NCBI GenBank assembly: GCA_012728445.1
Contig: JAAYFA010000397.1
Coordinates: forward strand, 1 to 8,609
Direction: 5' to 3'
DNA from: Clostridiales bacterium
GTDB taxonomy: Bacteria; Bacillota; Clostridia; Oscillospirales; Acutalibacteraceae
Length of the DNA: 8,609 nucleotides
In this document: one piece after another, positions 6,466 through 8,609 of the stretch
Layout of the letters: each line of letters opens with the position of its first letter
Numbering within the stretch: position 1 is the first letter of the stretch
Notes under the pieces: model-generated
Seen by the model: the letters and a program-made list of their open reading frames with translations, nothing else
Databases searched by the model: none
What the model was told of the DNA's origin: nothing
Program-made: the position numbers and the translations under genes

Positions 6466-7812
6466 ATGGCAACAGGAGTGTTAATGCCCAAAGCCGGTAT
6501 TACGGTTGAAGAATGCATGATAACGAAATGGGAGAAAAAAGTCGGCGATGCCGTTAAGGTTGGCGAAGTGCTTTTTTCTTACGAAACGGACAAAGCTGTT
6601 TTCGAATGTGAAAGTACCGCCGAAGGCGAATTGCTTGCAATCTTTTTTGAAGAAGGCGACGAAGTACCTGTATTGGTAAACGTCTGTGCAATCGGCACAC
6701 CGGGTGATGATATAACGGCGCTGAAGCCCGATGGGGCAAGCGTATCCGCTTCTACCGAAGTCACCGAAACAGCTGTAGAAAGCCCGGATGCACCCATAAT
6801 AGTTAAAGACTCTGCTGCCGGTTCGGACGTCGCGCCATCCCCGGGTAAAACCGCAATTTCACCCCGAGCAAAAAACCTTGCTGAAAAAGCAGGGATAAAT
6901 CCCCTCTTTGCCGAATCTTCCGGCCCTTATGGGAGAGTTATTGAACGCGATATTCAGTCGATGATCGAAAGCGGAATGGGCGCAACAAAAGCCGCAGCAG
7001 ACGAAGCCGAGACTAACGGTGGGACCGGGTTGGGCGGCAAGGTCAGAGTGGAAGATTTAGGTAGAACTCTCGAGACCGATACAACAGCGCAAAGCGTTGA
7101 CAGTTCTGCCGGCGACGAATACACCGACATTAAGTTCAGTAAAATCAGAAGTGCCATAGCCGAAGCCATGAGCACATCACTTTTAACCTCAGCCCAGTTA
7201 ACACACCACCATTCTTTTGATGCGACAACTGTTTTAGCTTTCAGAAAAGGGTTGAAAGATAACGGAGAAAGACTTGGGTTACCGAATATAACCTTAAATG
7301 ACATCGTTTTATTCGCTGTTTCACGCACGCTGATGAATCATCCGGACTTAAACGCGCATGTCCTTGAAGACAACACTTTACGCCAATACAAAGACGTGCA
7401 CCTCGGGATAGCCATTGATACGCCCCGTGGGCTAATGGTCCCGACAATTTTCTTTGCCAACCGCAAGTCACTTATTGAAATTGCGATTGAGGCCAAGGAT
7501 CTTGCCAAACAGGCGCAAGCAGGCACCATTAATCCCGACTTGCTGCAAGGCGGAACATTCACTGTTTCCAACCTCGGCACGCTGGGTGTTGAAATGTTTA
7601 CGCCTGTACTGAATCCCCCACAAACAGGAATTTTAGGCGTTTGCAACATTGTAACCAGGTTAAAAGAAATTGGCGGCGAATACAAGCCTTACCCGGCGAT
7701 GGGTCTTTCTATAACCTATGACCACCGTGCGGTTGACGGAGCGCCTGAAGCACGCTTCGCACAGGAACTTATCAATAACTTGGAGAATTTCTCAATTCTG
7801 CTTGTCAAATAA
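6466..7812 (+). CDS. 2-oxoacid dehydrogenase complex E2, dihydrolipoamide acyltransferase
   Basis: This 448-residue protein is the core of a lipoamide-dependent dehydrogenase complex and moves an acyl group from lipoamide to CoA. Residues 1-80 form one lipoyl domain, with the attachment lysine Lys43 in YETDKAVF. Residues 84-128 are an Ala/Ser/Pro-rich linker. Residues 130-167 form the peripheral subunit-binding domain that docks E3 or E1 (SPRAKNLAEKAG ... GRVIERDI). Residues 168-218 are a second linker containing GGKVRVEDL, which echoes the end of the binding domain. Residues 219-448 form the CoA acyltransferase core, with catalytic His420 and Asp424 in DHRAVDG. Sequence alone does not separate acetoin-, pyruvate- or branched-chain-type E2; the single lipoyl domain and core fit the acetoin/pyruvate type seen in Clostridia. 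E3 follows after 12 nt. No E1 gene lies before it in the operon, where one would commonly be found. Confidence 0.93.
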   Translation: MATGVLMPKAGITVEECMITKWEKKVGDAVKVGEVLFSYETDKAVFECESTAEGELLAIFFEEGDEVPVLVNVCAIGTPGDDITALKPDGASVSASTEVTETAVESPDAPIIVKDSAAGSDVAPSPGKTAISPRAKNLAEKAGINPLFAESSGPYGRVIERDIQSMIESGMGATKAAADEAETNGGTGLGGKVRVEDLGRTLETDTTAQSVDSSAGDEYTDIKFSKIRSAIAEAMSTSLLTSAQLTHHHSFDATTVLAFRKGLKDNGERLGLPNITLNDIVLFAVSRTLMNHPDLNAHVLEDNTLRQYKDVHLGIAIDTPRGLMVPTIFFANRKSLIEIAIEAKDLAKQAQAGTINPDLLQGGTFTVSNLGTLGVEMFTPVLNPPQTGILGVCNIVTRLKEIGGEYKPYPAMGLSITYDHRAVDGAPEARFAQELINNLENFSILLVK

Positions 7813-7824
7813 AGGAGTGCTTAT

Positions 7825-8609
7825 ATGGACACATTTGATTTAATTGTGTTGGGTGGAGGCCCCGCGGGATACTTGGGCGCCGAAAGGGCTGCACAAGGCG
7901 GCATGAGGGTTGCCGTTTTCGAAAAGCGTGCCTTGGGTGGCGTATGCCTCAACGAAGGCTGCATACCGTCCAAAGCGCTGCTTAATTCCGCAAAAGTTTA
8001 TGAGTATGCTATGCACGGTGAAAAGTATGGTGTTACGGCAACCGTCGTTTCGATTGACCACGCTGTGGTTCTTGCTCGCAAAAACAAGGTTGTTAAACAA
8101 CTCGTTACAGGCGTTGGCATGACAATGAAAAAGCTCAATATAACCGTTATCGAAAAACCTGCCGTTATCACCGGTAAGAGTACAGAAGGTTTTACTGTTA
8201 CCGCGGACGGTACTGAATATGCAACCGAAAAGCTACTTATTGCTACCGGCTCTGTACCGATACTCCCCCCTATCCCAGGCTTACACGAAGGCCTTGAGAG
8301 CGGCTTTGTTATGACAAGCCGTGAAATTCTTGACCTGAAGACTATACCCGAAAGCCTTGTTGTGGTGGGCGGTGGCGTAATTGGGCTTGAAATGGCCTCT
8401 TATTTTAATTCTGTCGGTACAGAAGTAACCGTTATCGAAATGCTCGACAAAATTGCCGGAACAACAGACAATGAAATATCGGATATCTTACTGAAAAATT
8501 ACAAGAAAAAAGGCGCCAAATTTAAACTTTCCTGCAAGGTTACTTCAGTCGGCAGCGACTCGGTCACCTATGAGGAAAAAGGTGAATCGAAAAACATTGC
8601 CGCCGATAA
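7825..8609 (+). CDS. lpdA: Dihydrolipoamide dehydrogenase (E3), 3' end outside the window
   Basis: The 261 codons in the window cover over half of a typical 460-residue E3, a flavoprotein that reoxidises dihydrolipoamide on E2 with NAD+. The FAD site is GGGPAG at 10-15 with Glu33 at the end of the second strand. The redox disulfide is Cys41-Cys46 in GGVCLNEGCIPSK, with Glu in place of the Val found in many E3s. ATGS (140-143) is the second FAD-contact motif. The NAD site GGGVIG is at 182-187, with Glu205 favouring NAD. The protein starts directly with the FAD domain, so it lacks the extra N-terminal lipoyl domain of some Firmicute E3s. The dimerisation domain with the catalytic His-Glu pair lies beyond the edge. 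AAAGGAG precedes the ATG, 12 nt after the E2 stop, implying co-expression with E2. Confidence 0.93.
   Translation, partial: MDTFDLIVLGGGPAGYLGAERAAQGGMRVAVFEKRALGGVCLNEGCIPSKALLNSAKVYEYAMHGEKYGVTATVVSIDHAVVLARKNKVVKQLVTGVGMTMKKLNITVIEKPAVITGKSTEGFTVTADGTEYATEKLLIATGSVPILPPIPGLHEGLESGFVMTSREILDLKTIPESLVVVGGGVIGLEMASYFNSVGTEVTVIEMLDKIAGTTDNEISDILLKNYKKKGAKFKLSCKVTSVGSDSVTYEEKGESKNIAAD

Noticed and set aside
6954..7328. 124-codon minus-strand ORF inside the E2 gene, and similar antisense ORFs at 4584-4904 and 7338-7685
   Set aside because: They lie wholly opposite well-supported coding genes with conserved domains and show no family motifs. They are expected by-products of the codon use of the real genes.

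Overview
The window reads as part of a low-to-moderate GC Gram-positive chromosome, most likely a member of the Clostridia (Firmicutes). The evidence is strong AGGAGG-type ribosome binding sites, sigma-A-like promoters (TTGACA ... TATATT / TATTAT), a TTG start, and the character of the encoded proteins. This is an inference; no marker gene fixes the genus.

Layout, left to right. (1) At the left edge, positions 2-121 on the minus strand encode an internal piece of an IS30-type transposase (motif DNGSEF). It abuts, in another frame, the broken end of a large minus-strand gene at 100-2553. (2) That gene is the N-terminal 817 codons of a cyclic beta-1,2-glucan synthase-like membrane glycosyltransferase (NdvB/Cgs type, GT84). 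It keeps all three glycosyltransferase motifs but loses everything after the Q/RxxRW motif, because the reading frame stops inside the transposase-derived sequence. The join has no visible insertion-sequence end, so it is either a scarred deletion/insertion or an assembly chimera. (3) A 391-bp divergent intergenic region (2554-2944) holds an extended -10 promoter for the glycosyltransferase, a good sigma-A promoter for the rightward gene, a small palindrome and a possible 22-codon leader ORF. (4) A monocistronic class I/II PLP-dependent aminotransferase (2945-4261) closes with a strong Rho-independent terminator (4294-4341).

(5) From 4351 to the right edge runs one tightly spaced operon: a DeoR/GlpR-family repressor, a zinc-dependent medium-chain dehydrogenase resembling L-sorbose-1-phosphate reductase (SorE), a lipoyl-bearing 2-oxoacid dehydrogenase E2 and a dihydrolipoamide dehydrogenase E3 that runs off the window. 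Gaps between genes are 12-26 nt, each with its own strong ribosome binding site. The promoter carries three copies of the half-site TGTTATA (two direct, one inverted) overlapping the -10, which suggests autoregulation by the DeoR protein.

The operon pairs a polyol(-phosphate) dehydrogenase and a sugar-phosphate-type repressor with E2 and E3 of a lipoamide complex, but no thiamine-diphosphate E1 is visible. If E1 lies downstream, the unit would oxidise a polyol to a keto compound and then cleave or decarboxylate a dicarbonyl or 2-oxoacid, passing the acyl group to CoA, in a way formally parallel to the 2,3-butanediol/acetoin route. The substrate cannot be read from this sequence. This operon is the best candidate for under-described metabolism in the window; the rest is conventional, apart from the glycosyltransferase/transposase join.
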